Under the pieces are notes generated by a model, which was given only the letters and a program-made list of their open reading frames with translations, had not been told where the DNA came from and made no database searches. From Cyrtodaria siliqua (Eukaryota > Mollusca > Bivalvia > Adapedonta > Hiatellidae), in NCBI GenBank assembly GCA_037043455.1, contig JAWPHD010010385.1, positions 1-64,000 on the forward strand: 64,000 nucleotides of DNA, read 5' to 3'. Position numbers and translations under genes: made by a program. Shown in pieces: positions 37,046-47,645 of the stretch. Each line of letters begins with the position of its first letter. Positions within the stretch are counted from its first letter, which is position 1.

Positions 37046-37196
37046 ACTGTGAGGCCAATACAGAAATATGAACCGCCCAAGGTGGTGCCAGATATCGCCG
37101 ACCGTGTAAAGGCAGCAGTAGAATCGGAGGAGCTGTACTCCAAGATCACCCCACCCAAGATCAAACCTTTCAATATAAATCTCAAGGATACAGATG
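37046..37196 (+). CDS. ZC3H14: ZC3H14 exon 4 (basic/acidic linker, start of the 57-nt coding repeat)
   Basis: Begins after CATGTTGCAG and is phase 0. It reads TVRPIQKYEPPKVVPDIADR, then VKAAVESEELYSKITP and one 19-residue repeat unit (ITPPKIKPFNINLKDTD plus GN). The chosen donor GATG|GTAATA at 37196/37197 leaves phase 1, and the leftover g plus AT of exon 5 makes Asp, giving ...LKDTD-DEDEPEE. The same donor recurs at 37253, 37310 and 37367 in the same phase, so the exon could be 151, 208, 265 or 322 nt. A fifth copy is preceded by an in-frame TAA at 37421. The donor is modest (T at +5), and a weaker alternative CA|GTATAA also recurs. A dispersed element ends 27 nt upstream of the acceptor. 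Confidence 0.82.
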
Positions 37197-38960
37197 GTAA
37201 TATCACCCCACACAAGATCAAACCTTCCAGTATAAATCTCAATGACACAGATGGTAATATCACCCCACACAAGATCAAACCTTTAAATATGAATCTCAAG
37301 AATGCAGATGGTAATATCACCCCTCCCAGGATAAATTCTTGCAGTATAAATCTCAAGGATACAGATGGTAATATCACCCCACCCAGGATAAATTCTTGCA
37401 GTATAAATCTCAAGGATACATAATGGTAATATCACCCCACCCAGGATAAATTCGTGCAGTATGAATCTCAAGGATACAGATGGTAATATCACCCCACCCA
37501 GGATAAATTCTTGCAGTATAAATCTCAAGGATACATAATGGTAATATCACCCCACCCAGGATAAATCCTTCCACTATAAATCTCAAGGATACAGATGGTA
37601 ATATCACCCAGTCCAAGATCAAACCTTTCAATATGAATATCAAGGATACGGATGGTAATATCACCCCACCCATGATCAAACCTTCCAGTATAAATCTCAA
37701 GGATACATAATGGTAATATCACCCCACCCAGGATAAATCCTTCCACTATAAATCTCAAGGACACAGATGGTAATATCACCCAGTCCAAGATCAAACCTTT
37801 CAATATGAATATCAAGGACACAGATGGTAATATCACCCCACACAAGATCACACCTTTCAATATAAATCTCAAGGATACATAATGGTAATATCACCCCACC
37901 CAGGATAAATCCTTCCACTATAAATCTCAAGGACACAGATGGTAATATCACCCAGTCCAAGATCAAACCTTTCAATATGAATATCAAGGACACAGATGGT
38001 AATATCACCCCACACAAGATCACACCTTTCAATATGAATATCAAGGACACAGATGGTAATATCACACCCACCCAAGATCACACCTTTCAATATAAATCTC
38101 AAGGATACAGATGGTAATATCACCCCACCCAGGATAAATTCTTGCAGTATAAATCTCAAGGATACATACTGGTAATATCACCCCACCCAGGATAAATCCT
38201 TCCACTATAAATCTCAAGGATACAGATGGTAATATCACCCCACCCAGGATAAATCCTTCCAGTATAAATCTCAAGGATACATAATGGTAATATCACCCCA
38301 CCCAGGATAAATCCTTCCAATATAAATCTCAATGATACATAATGGTAATATCACCCCTCCCAAGATCAAACCTTGCAATATAAATCTCAAGGATACATAA
38401 TGGTAATATCACCCCACCCAGGATAAATTCTTGCAGTATAAATCTCAAGGATACATAATGGTAATATCACCCCACCCAGGATAAATCCTTCCACTATAAA
38501 TCTCAAGGATACAGATGGTAATATCACCCCACCCAGGATAACTCCTTCCAGTATAAATCTCAAGGATACATAATGGTAATATCACCCCACCCAGGATAAA
38601 TCCTTCCAATATAAATCTCAATGATACATAATGGTAATATCACCCCTCCCAAGATCACACCTTTCAATATAAATCTCAAGGATACAGATGGTAATATCAC
38701 CCCATCTAGGATAAATCCTTCCAGTATAAATCTCAAGGAACACATGGTAATATCACCCCACCCAAAATCAAACCTTTCAGTATAAATTGCAAGGATACAG
38801 ATGATAATATCACCCCACCCAGGATAAATCCTTCCAATATAAATCTCAAGAATACAGATGGTAATATCACCTCACCAAAAAAAATCAAACTTTTCAAGGA
38901 TAAGAAGGTAATATCACCCCTCCCAGGATAAATCCATTCAATATAATATCAAGGATACAA
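37140..38960 (+). repeat. ZC3H14: 57/58-nt minisatellite arising from ZC3H14 exon 4
   Basis: About 31 units of 'ggtaatatcaccccacccag' ... 'tataaatctcaaggatacagat'. Units ending GATACAGATGG are 57 nt (19 codons: ITPPRINSCSINLKDTDGN); units ending GATACATAATGG are 58 nt and hold TAA in the exon frame. The first four units after the exon's unique part are clean and in frame; TAA first appears at 37421. Every unit carries the donor-like ATGGTAATATC. Minus-strand frames (36973-38745) are array translations. Confidence 0.95.
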
Positions 38961-39309
38961 AAGTTGACTCTACTAGCTGTAATGATATTTAAAAACAATA
39001 TTTCTCTTTCACTTGAGTATCACACTAACGTTGTGCATTTGAGGTTTTAAATCTGAATTGCACAAAACTAGTCGGACATATAGACTAGCATTGTCTACCT
39101 ATATAGACAAAGAAAAAGTAATTACAAAAAAACGATAATCCTCATGAAATTTAAGATAGAAATGTTATTTATCATTGTTCTGTTCTTGAAAATAAAATAA
39201 AGCCCTTTGAAAAACTTTATGTATATATATATTCCATTTGTAAGAATATAATTATTTTATTTTTAAATGAAAGCCTGTGTAACATATTCTTATCAAACCT
39301 CTACTGCAG
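38961..39309 (+). other. Rest of ZC3H14 intron 4
   Basis: AT-rich sequence leading to the exon 5 acceptor; no repeat recognised. Confidence 0.5.
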
Positions 39310-39448
39310 ATGAGGATGAGCCAGAAGAGATGTCTGTACAAACACAGGAGTTGCAGAAGTCACCAGTGATCAATGAGAGGTGCCGATTCTGGCCTGCCTG
39401 TGCCAATGGAAATGCATGTCAGTTTATACACCCATCCATTCCCTGCAA
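39310..39448 (+). CDS. ZC3H14: ZC3H14 exon 5 (CCCH finger 1 and first Cys of finger 2)
   Basis: 139-nt exon after CTCTACTGCAG, phase 1 in and phase 2 out (donor TGCAA|GTAAG, strong). It encodes DEDEPEEMSVQ, then INERCRFWPACANGNACQF and IHPSIPCK. Finger 1 is C-x5-C-x5-C-x3-H (CRFWPAC, ANGNAC, QFIH), corresponding to the human CKYWPAC finger. The final PCK supplies the first cysteine of finger 2, which is split by the intron. A decayed copy of exon 6 sits ~310 nt downstream. Confidence 0.95.
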
Positions 39449-39744
39449 GTAAGTTGGGGCTGTGGAGGCTGGGGTTGAATCAATAAGCTGGTATACTAAA
39501 CATGCCAAAATTAGGGTTGTGGACATAGCTAGAATTCATGAAATCTTCATGCCAATTGCATTTCATTGTGTGAGTTGACTAGTATCATTTAGTTGATTTG
39601 CATCTTTTCCATCCAGTGAAATTGAATTGTACCCTCAAACTAGTGGGGGGAAGATCCAGAAGAATAAATTATCCACTTGCTTCTTTTGTGATCAACGTTT
39701 AAATAATTTAAATGAATACTAATTTAATACATATTATATTCTCC

Positions 39745-39835
39745 CACTTTTCAAACATTCTTGTACTGTAAGTTTTGGGACATGTATGGACAGTCACCAA
39801 CACTGTAAGTTTGGTTTGATGCCAGATATCCTATA
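39745..39835 (+). pseudogene. Decayed duplicate of ZC3H14 exon 6
   Basis: 'gtactgtaagttttgggaca' ... 'cactgtaagtttgg(ttt)gatgcca' aligns with exon 6 at 53301-53372 ('gtactgtaagtttggggaca' ... 'aactgtaagtttgatgcca'), covering fingers 2 and 3. A pyrimidine tract 'ctcccacttttcaaac' matches the exon 6 acceptor region, but the AG is lost, indels break the frame, and the second half fades after about 39835. Confidence 0.75.
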
Positions 39836-39924
39836 CCATTCACTGTAAATTGTGGGGCTTGTCTGTTGGTTGGTTGAATGGTGTTTTTCGTAATTTTCAG
39901 CACATTTTAGACTATATATGACAG

Positions 39925-40678
39925 ACAATTTTTAGCTCGACTATTCAAAGAATAAGAGCGCTTATGTACTCGCCCCGGCGTCGGCGTCCCACATCAAGGT
40001 TTGCATGTAAGCTGTGTTTACAAGTCTATCTCTCTTACATTTCTTATCCTAGCACAACCAAATTTGACCATGGACTTCCTTGTAGCATTATCTTAAGGGC
40101 TGCATAAGTAAATTTTGTTCTAGACGCATGTGCTCTCATGGAGCCCCCAAGTTATGATAGCCCTTAAAGTATGTCTCATTTCACATCAAATTTTGTATGT
40201 AAGCTGTGTTTACAAGTCTATACATCTTACATTTCTTATCCTAGCACAACCAAATTTGGCCATGAGCTTCCTCATAGCATTATCTTAAGGACAGCTTAAG
40301 TAATTTTGGTTTCTGTAACCCCTGGGCTCCCATGGAGCCAAAATTCTGATTTAAAATGCCTTTAAAATATGTCTCATTTCACATCAAATTTTGCATGTAA
40401 GCTGTGTTTAATGGTCTATATCGCTTACATTTCTTGTCCTAGCTGAACTAAATTTGGGAATTGGTTTCCTTATAGTAAGATGTAAAGCGTTGCAGAAGTA
40501 GTTTTGTCTTCTACAAATTCTGGGCTCCAATGGAACCCAAATTGTGATGGCCCATAAAATGTGCAATAATGGCAGATCAAGGTTTGCGTGTAAGCTGTTG
40601 TATATATCTACCGGTATATGTTTTAAAATATTTTTCCTAAGTCACCCAAGTTTTGGTTTGGGATTTCTTATAGCATTT
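39925..40678 (+). repeat. Dispersed element (TAGCTCGACTATTCAAAG family)
   Basis: Starts 'tttttagctcgactattcaa' with 'gcgtcggcgtccc', followed by three to four ~180-nt units ('catgtaagctgtgtttacaa', 'cttacatttcttatcctagc'). Its right end is replaced by the palindromic element at 40679. Confidence 0.7.
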
Positions 40679-42376
40679 TATCACATAACGTCCCTTGTTA
40701 GCAGTGTCAAACACCCATTTAATATTCTCTTGTATGATGACACACGTGTAATACAACCTGGAACGATTTTGATTGGTTGAGTTAAACCTGTAACACTACG
40801 CAAGTTTATTAACAAACTATTTTATTACAAATTCACCCAGATCACGCGATTAGGCGAAGTCGCTAAAAACTTCTCTTTAGTTTGGCCGACTTCGCTTTTT
40901 TATTCATGTGGGGCGAAATTTGAGTCGCCGTCATTTTCGGCAATTTCAAATGTGATTAACCTCATAATAAACAAAAGCCTCTAAAATACACAATCAGCGC
41001 GTGTATCACACATACCTTATTTAATCCCATTACCAATAAATAACAACGCGACTCTTATCTAATCAGGGCAATAGCCTAATTATCAATCTTTATCGGCTTG
41101 CCTTAGGCGAGATGAGAATATCAACCGCCATGTTTGCTCGTATTGCGATCACGTGATTAGATCATGTGGGGAATCATGTGCGCATTCTATTTAAGTAAAC
41201 CAATTAAAGCTGTCGTATTTTTTCGTTTGATGAATAATTAAAAATCGTACTACAAAACTCTGCACAAGGGCGGGTTATGATTATGATTGACAACGAATCT
41301 CCCACGATAAATAAATTTAAAAGACAGCGTATATAAATTATATGATTGACATCGGCACAGTTAATTGTAAAGAATCTTTAATAAGCAAAACTTTGATTGT
41401 GTGTTTTATTGAGGGTAATTATGAAATAAAGAAATGTGTTTGGTATAAAGAGAGTTTGTTTGTGATTGTTTTATTGACGAGAGAAATCAGCGGAAATGTA
41501 TGGTATTCTACGATTACGGATTAGACATAGATATCAATAACGTGTTACTCAATGCGGGTATGAATGAAAACTAAGTTTTGGGTAATTATCGAATAATTAG
41601 AATAAAAATGAAACGAAAGTTGGGTGGGGGTGGGGGGGGGGGATGTTCAAGACAGATAGGATTTTTGGCACTGTTCACTTTGAAGTTTGTAAGGCCGTAG
41701 GAAAATAATAATAATAATACATGCTTTATTAGAATTATGCATTATTTTAGTTATTATAACAGAAATAATACCAATACAAATAATTAATAAAATAACATGC
41801 AATTGGTTAAGAATTGGTTAACTCGATATTCAATCGTCCGTCTCATGTCGACCGACCTCAAGTCTCCCTGTTTTGAAAAACTTCTCCCTGTTTTGACTGG
41901 AGGGAGAAGTCACTTCTCCCTATTTTTGGAGTCTGGCTTTACCCCTGTGAGTCATAAACTTGTTATTTGTGACAGCTTATGAAAATAATGCACGTTATAC
42001 AAAATATTGTTGTTGGTTTGTTAAAAAGTTGGCGTAAACTGCTATTTTGTAAAGAGGTAAAACACCAACTCTTTTATACGCACCGTTATGTGTGAGACGC
42101 AACGTTACGACGTCACATATTTTATGACGTTTTGGCGCTAAAGTGTGTCTGATGTCGTGGCGGTTCTATGTCCATCTGAATAATTTTTTACTAATTTGAT
42201 TGCAAAGTTATGTGATAAAAAGGATCTTAAGCTCGTTCCCATTCCATATAAGATTTATGAAACTCGTTATGAATTATTTTTAATTTTAACTCGCCAAAAG
42301 GCTCATTAAAATTAAAATAATTCATAACTCGTTTCACAAATCTTATATGAAATGGGAACTCGTTTAAGATCCTCAA
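40679..42376. mobile_element. Palindromic element, copy 2, with a nested 1.1-kb insertion
   Basis: Outer parts match 21572-22162 ('tatcacataacgtcccttgt' left; 'aaatgggaactcgtttaagatcct' right). Where copy 1 reads 'cccagatcggagtcataaac', this copy is opened between 'cacccagatc' (40840) and 'gtgagtcataaac' (41947). Confidence 0.8.
40841..41946. mobile_element. Nested insertion in the palindromic element
   Basis: About 1.1 kb with no counterpart in copy 1. Includes 'aggcgaagtcgctaaaaact', a G run (41629-41642) and an ATA repeat. A short internal phrase ('cttctccctgttttga') is duplicated at 41880-41925. No protein recognised. Confidence 0.6.
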
Positions 42377-42940
42377 TATTTATCTTATTCACCCATATTC
42401 GGGCATGGGCTCCCTCCTCCCCACACCCCACCCCCAACAAGAAACCTGATTATTTTTTCATTTTTCATAAAATATTTCTGTGTTGTTTTTGTCTATTCTA
42501 CACCTATAGCTATGTTAAGCCTCCACCAACCACCCCCTCCCCTCATACCCCTTCCCCCCCATCCCCCATGACATGGTCACCGACTTGGAACGGTCAGTAG
42601 GCAATAAGGCCTACAGGTTAGCTTGAATCGATTTTATGTGTACATAGTCCTTGCTATTATCCTGTCTTCAGCTCCCAAATAGACAAGACAGTGTAAACAA
42701 AACTACATCCCATCAAAAGGAATTATCTAACAATAAAGTCCACATCCAGCGAAACTAACAAAAGAAACATTAACATGTTGTTGTAAAGCTATATAAAATA
42801 AAAAATAAGAAACATCTCAGGATGTCAGGATGTATCCAGAATTGTACTGAACAACCACAGCAGCTGCAGCTAAAGAGAAAACCAATCTAGGGTACGACCA
42901 GAAAACCCGAGGGACGAAAGCTCATGCACCTACCTCCCTA
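42377..42940. other. No gene seen
   Basis: C-rich patch (42410-42580; open frame 42352-42600 is Pro/Ser-rich, probably chance) and AT-rich remainder. Confidence 0.4.
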
Positions 42941-42944
42941 GGTC

Positions 42945-43606
42945 GGGGTTTCAGTAGATGCAATCATAGAGTCCCAAGAGGTTGTCCAGTCATCGCACAA
43001 GGGAAAAGTGAAGCATAGTGGCTGACTGTAGAGGGGTCTATCACTAAACATGCAGTGCATTGTAATACTAAAGAGTCGTACCTTTTTCTGACGAACTTCT
43101 TGATTAATTTTGTAAAGTGGTTAGGAAACCCACCGGATCCTTTTAACTTGCAGAAGTGTATTCAGGTTGGTGTTGTACTTCTCCAGTAGGTTTTCGTTGC
43201 GGCGGTAGAATATTGATAAAGATCTATGTATTTTGTGATAACGAAAACCCTGCTGAAGAAGTATACTTGTTTCGTTCATTGAATTCTATAACATCATTAC
43301 AAGCTCTAGCAAAACGAATGAGCTGGGAGATAAAAAAAACCTGTATGATGTAGCACGAGGTACATCCCCATCAAGGGGTGGATTGTTAAAGATGTTAAAG
43401 TTAAAGTCATCTCTCTTATCATAGAATTTTATATGTATGAAATCATTAGAAATTGAGAGATGAAGATCGAGGAATGCTGCTTCAGTATCCAAACTGTTGG
43501 CTTTATTCAACGTGAGCTCTGGTGTACAGTAGAGGAGCAGCCTTGATATTTTCCTACATCTTTCAAATATTGCAACCACGCTTGACAACGAAAAGTAGTA
43601 CGTCAT
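42945..43606 (-). pseudogene. Reverse-transcriptase-type element, C-terminal remnant
   Basis: On the minus strand, LTLNKANSLDTEAAFLDLHL then SISNDF and YDKRDDFNFNIFNNPPLDGD are followed, after frame breaks, by QGFRYHKIHRSLSIFYRRNE and (near 43060-42960) KFVRKRYDSLVLQCTACLV. Phrases such as 'AxFLDLHLSISN' and 'YDKRDDFxFxI' mark a metazoan retroelement type whose upstream RT region is seen at 52917-53270. I think of it as LINE- or Penelope-like but cannot decide. At least two frameshifts. Confidence 0.7.
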
Positions 43607-44315
43607 CTTTCGGCAACGTCAACAAAAAAAAATGTCCGCCATTTTGAATTTTTTAAAACACATAATTTGGAAAATTGTGACAATTTTTGATCATGAAATG
43701 TCATTTCCACTTTAAGTTTCGTGATTTTCGGCTGTACCGACTTTTTTTTTAGAAGCTTTACTGCGTGATAAATGCAGACCCGCCTTGTAAAATGTCGAAG
43801 CGAGGGGCGATAACTCTAAAAGATGCCATTTTTAGAATACGATTAAAATGACAACAACCGTGTGTTTTTTGTTAAATAAAATACGAGATACTTGAATTGT
43901 TGTTTTAGCTCACACATTACATGAATTTTGCTGCATGTCACGAAAAGCATGTTATTTCTTTATCAAAAGTACACGAAAATACGAATTGTTTGACAACTGT
44001 AATTTTGACTCGACTGACCTCGCAAGAACTGCAGGCGCGTATTCGATGGAGCGGGTTGTATTGGGCACCCTCTCATATGTGGAAAGTGTACGTAACAATC
44101 GCTACTGTTCAAGATGGAAGTTGGGTTGGAGAGAAGGAGGGGGAGGGCATCTGAGCTGAGATTTAAAAGGATGCGCCCCATCCCCATCCCACCCCAACTA
44201 AAATCATGAAAGTCTATTTTTGAAAGCTCTTGCAAGCATACTTTCTTAAACATATTCAGATAATATATTTGTTGCTGTGTTTTTGACTAGACTATCCAGT
44301 GTCTAATTGTCCAAG
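43607..44315. other. No gene seen
   Basis: Contains 'aaatgtccgccattttgaat'. Overlapping open frames on both strands (43921-44253) without motifs; not supported as genes. Confidence 0.4.
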
Positions 44316-44316
44316 C

Positions 44317-44592
44317 GGATTTGTAACAGGAGGTGGTGCCACTGAGTTTTGTCGGTGTGTTCTTGGGCAAGACACTTTCCCTTAGCCTCGTCCGTCGGAT
44401 GGGGACGTAAACCGGGTGGTCCCGCGTATAGGTCTATCATCCGAGCATGTTAAAGAACCATAGGAATCTATTCGATAATAAGAGCAGGGCACAGTTCCCG
44501 GATTCCTATGTATCCTTCCCCTCTCTCTGGGGCGGCTCTAAATAACCTGTACTGTGTTGATGAGCCGTTAAATATTCAAATGAATTCATCCG
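44317..44592 (+). mobile_element. V-SINE-like element
   Basis: 'ggtggtgccactgagttttg', 'ttcttgggcaagacactttc', 'tcctatgtatccttcccctc' and the end 'gatgagccgttaaatattca' match other copies at 47325-47490 (-), 50930-51240 (-) and 63635-63990 (+). Confidence 0.75.
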
Positions 44593-44869
44593 CAACTGCA
44601 CTCAGCACTGTCATATGTACTGTAGCTGTCCCATGCTAGTATCATGAATCAACCGTGGAATATATCGCCCACACATAAAAGGGTTTGAGGGCCCCATCTT
44701 ACTTGCATTAGTTTAAATATAGACCATTTGTCGGTTGAAACCTAAGATGATTTTTTTTCAGACAGAAACACTGTCGTAATACTTATACTGATAGCATCGA
44801 AAGAAAGTAAAGAAGGCCAATTTTTTTACTTTATATTTTTAAAGTTGAATTGTGTTTTATGTCATTATA

Positions 44870-45000
44870 GCACATTTTAGGCCATAATTCCTGGGTAGAA
44901 CCAGTACTGTGTACTTTCTGCTATCTGTAAGAATCGACACTTTCTCACCTACAAGTTGAGCTCCCAGTGGGAATTGAACCCGCAGCGGTGAGAGGTGAAA
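44870..45000 (-). mobile_element. tRNA-derived SINE fragment
   Basis: Complement of 'gggaattgaacccgcagcgg' gives a B box with one mismatch; body as at 9055-9182. Confidence 0.7.
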
Positions 45001-45465
45001 ATGAGAATGTATACAAATATAAAAAAGGCAACCGAACATCTCCATTACTCAATATGTCCATGGGACTTGAATGACCGCACTGAAAACAATCCGTGGAAAA
45101 TTGTACAATGCAAGAATATATATTCATAAATAAATTTTATTTTGATGCAAAATCGATATGCTATAGATAAAGATCATGTAAAGTTTCGAAAAGATTGGTT
45201 AAAAACTGTGGAAGAATATAGACGTACAGATAACTAACACCATATGCCGCCTCACCATTCGATGGTAAACAATAAACATTTAAGGTACATATTAAGGCCT
45301 TAAATATTATCTTTCATGACTAAGTAAAAAATATGTAACAAGTCAGATATCAAAATGAATTATTTATTTGATTTAAAACATTTTATTTCAAATATCAAAA
45401 CATCCCAATATAAAGGGTATTACATAAAAAATTAAATTGCATCATACAATAATTGTTTTTATTTA
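45001..45465. other. Intron 5, no feature seen
   Basis: AT-rich. Confidence 0.4.
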
Positions 45466-45467
45466 TT

Positions 45468-45612
45468 AAAGGGACACACAGCATTTATCAAACATTAAAA
45501 TTTGCACCTCGATTGATTAATCAAGAATTGATTTTACACACGCTTGCATATATTTAAATTATAACATTTTGGCGTTTAAAAAAAAAAGATTGCTGCATGT
45601 CCCTTTAATATG
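45468..45612. mobile_element. Short MITE (AAAGGGACACACAGCA ... TGCTGCATGTCCCTTT)
   Basis: Inverted ends 'attaaagggacacacagca' and 'tgctgcatgtccctttaat', about 145 nt. Same family as 16846-17170. Confidence 0.75.
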
Positions 45613-45699
45613 CGCACCTCTCCGCCTGTATTGTTTATATGGCTCAAGTCATTTTCAACATATGTGGGGTTATATATATACATGTATGTGTTTGTTTGT

Positions 45700-45770
45700 T
45701 TTTTTGCGGAGACAGACCACCCACTTTTCTGGGTAGAACCAGTAATATACACCTCCTGCCATCTGTTATT
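45700..45770 (-). mobile_element. SINE 3' fragment
   Basis: 'agaccacccacttttctggg' and 'tagaaccagtaatatacacc' as in the SINEs at 9055 and 62010. Confidence 0.6.
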
Positions 45771-45879
45771 CCACAAACTTTATAATCCAATAAAATTCAG
45801 AAAACATCATTTTAATCCAATAAAGAAATTGGGCATGGTCGGTCAGATTAACAGAAACACATTTATATTTTCGTATTAG

Positions 45880-46300
45880 CCCTAATTTTGAGCCACTCCA
45901 ATGAACTGTCCAGTTAAAGTCGCCATCGATCCACCTGTGTCAACAGTCAGACATGTATGTTGATATGATATTTTGCTGAACTGGTGATCCTGGGAATTTC
46001 GAAATTAGTGGGTCCAAATAACCTTCCCTCAAGTCACAAATGTTACTAGACATATTTTTTTTTGAGTTGATGCTAGTACTGTCCGTATGAGGTATTCATG
46101 ATTCAAAAAAAATAGTAATAATATTGTACACCGTCGCATTATTCTATTCTTGTTTGTTTAAGTATTTCTGATTCGGCTGATTATGTTGTAAAAGTTTATT
46201 ATAATATATATGTGACTAGACACTTGTTTCAATAAAATCCTCCCATATTTTGTGACTTCAGTCACAGATCTAACAACAAACAGATATGAAACCTCGCGCT
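45880..46300. other. No gene seen
   Basis: AT-rich; nothing recognised. Confidence 0.4.
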
Positions 46301-46360
46301 TTATCGCGATTTCTCGTGACCACCCTTTGTTCTCCATAAAAGCGGTACGAGATTAGTTAC

Positions 46361-46408
46361 GCGCATGCGCATGTCGAATAACACCACATGCGCATGTCGA
46401 ATAACACC
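46361..46408 (+). promoter_or_regulatory. NRF1-like site and 22-nt tandem duplication
   Basis: GCGCATGCGC at 46361-46370 is the palindromic core of the NRF1 consensus, typical of metazoan CpG-type promoters. 'catgcgcatgtcgaataaca' is then repeated in tandem. It lies ~610 nt upstream of the zinc-finger start codon at 46982 in a locally GC-richer patch. Confidence 0.45.
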
Positions 46409-46981
46409 GTTACTACGGAAGCGTCAATAAAGATAAAGATTGACGAAGGGGTTCTGTTATTAAATCGTTCGCTCAAATTGTCCAGTCCTAAATAAAATAT
46501 ATATAAATAAATCAAATAGCAATTAATGTTTCTTTGAATTTAACGTACGTTCAAGACAAGCAATAGGAGTTCTGATAAAGGTGTAATATACCAGATAATA
46601 TGAGCGAAAATATAGCTACCTAGTTGCCGAAATAAGTGTGAAAAATAGATGTACTCCTGTCGATCGTGTTGTTATAGCGATTTACATGTAGTGTCACACC
46701 AGTATGTGTGTATTACCCCTAATAAAAGATGCATGGCAAGGTTGTCTACCTGAAGATCGCCGTGTTGTTTTAGCGATATGTCACGTCAATGGGGTGTGAA
46801 TATACCCAATATACACCTTGAGTCCAGACCTTAGGGGTGATGTTGATAAAGTAATGTAATTTGACACTTGTGTGTGATCTGTGTATGCATGCTTGTCTGA
46901 ATGACTGTCTGTCAAATAGTCCTGTGTATTAACGAATACTCTTCAGGTATATAAAAACCACCATATGTTCATGTCCTCAGT

Positions 46982-47213
46982 ATGTCGGTTTTACAGTATC
47001 AAATTACAGTATTAAAAGACAATTTTCTGTCTTGGGATAATGATATTGATTTAGAGTTCTTATTAGGGGAATATACTGAAGATGATGAACCTACCATGTA
47101 CGCATGTGTCAAATGCGCCACTGTATATGTTTGTCCGGACTGTAACAAAGATTATAAATCCATCTCAGGGTTTCGCGGTCATGTTCTAAAGAAACACGAG
47201 AAAAACCTTAAAG
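46982..47213 (+). CDS. Putative first coding exon of a C2H2 zinc-finger protein
   Basis: ATG at 46982 opens MSVLQYQITVLKDNFLSWDN, then an acidic stretch (GEYTEDDEPT), a Cys pair (CVKC) and one C2H2 finger VCPDCNKDYKSISGFRGHVL-KKH (C-x2-C-x12-H-x4-H). It ends at a good donor, CTTAAAG|GTAACT, in phase 1. Composition and codon use look like real protein. A CAG just before the ATG (46977-46979) could be an acceptor, so it may be an internal exon. No partner exon was found downstream before LINE debris at 48.6 kb. It may be a small gene nested in ZC3H14 intron 5, a retained gene fragment, or a transposon gene. Function unknown. Confidence 0.55.
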
Positions 47214-47324
47214 GTAACTATTTTCACACACTTACCTGGATGTAACGAAACTCAAGTATAATATATATGTTAAATTAGAGTTTATGGTCCACCGATACAT
47301 TTGTGTGTAACGCATTTTATGTTA

Positions 47325-47490
47325 TTTTGAGCTGCCCCAGAGAAAGGAGGATACTCCTAGTCTGGGAACCATGTTCTACTCTTACTATCAAATATATTCC
47401 AGTGGTTCTTTACAATGCTCAGAGGAGACTGATACTTGGCACCGCCAGATTTATGTCCCTGTCCGACGGACGAGGCTAAGGGGAGTGTCT
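47325..47490 (-). mobile_element. V-SINE-like element
   Basis: Complement of 'gagctgccccagagaaagga', 'ggttctttacaatgctcaga' and 'cctgtccgacggacgaggct' matches 44340-44560. Confidence 0.65.
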
Positions 47491-47499
47491 GAATATATG

Positions 47500-47645
47500 G
47501 CCATTAATTGATTGGCATTGTGTGGCTCCCTGTGCAAGTTTTTGCCACAGTAAGCCAAAGATCCAGAGTTCGAGTCCCTGTTTGGGCCCCAGTTCCTGGG
47601 AAAGCGGTGATAAATTGTACCGAAATTAGTCACCATAGTCACCAT
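47500..47645 (+). mobile_element. tRNA-like SINE fragment
   Basis: 'gagttcgagtcc' at 47565-47577 is a B box; 'tgtggctccctgtgcaagtt' precedes it. Open frames across it (47451-47777) are not genes. Confidence 0.55.

Noticed and set aside
36973..38745. Overlapping minus-strand frames with RFILEGLILGGVILPSVSL-type repeats
   Set aside because: Antisense of the exon-4 array; the plus strand has spliced, family-matching coding sequence.
43921..44253. Overlapping 74-96-codon frames on both strands
   Set aside because: No splice context or motif; mutual shadows.
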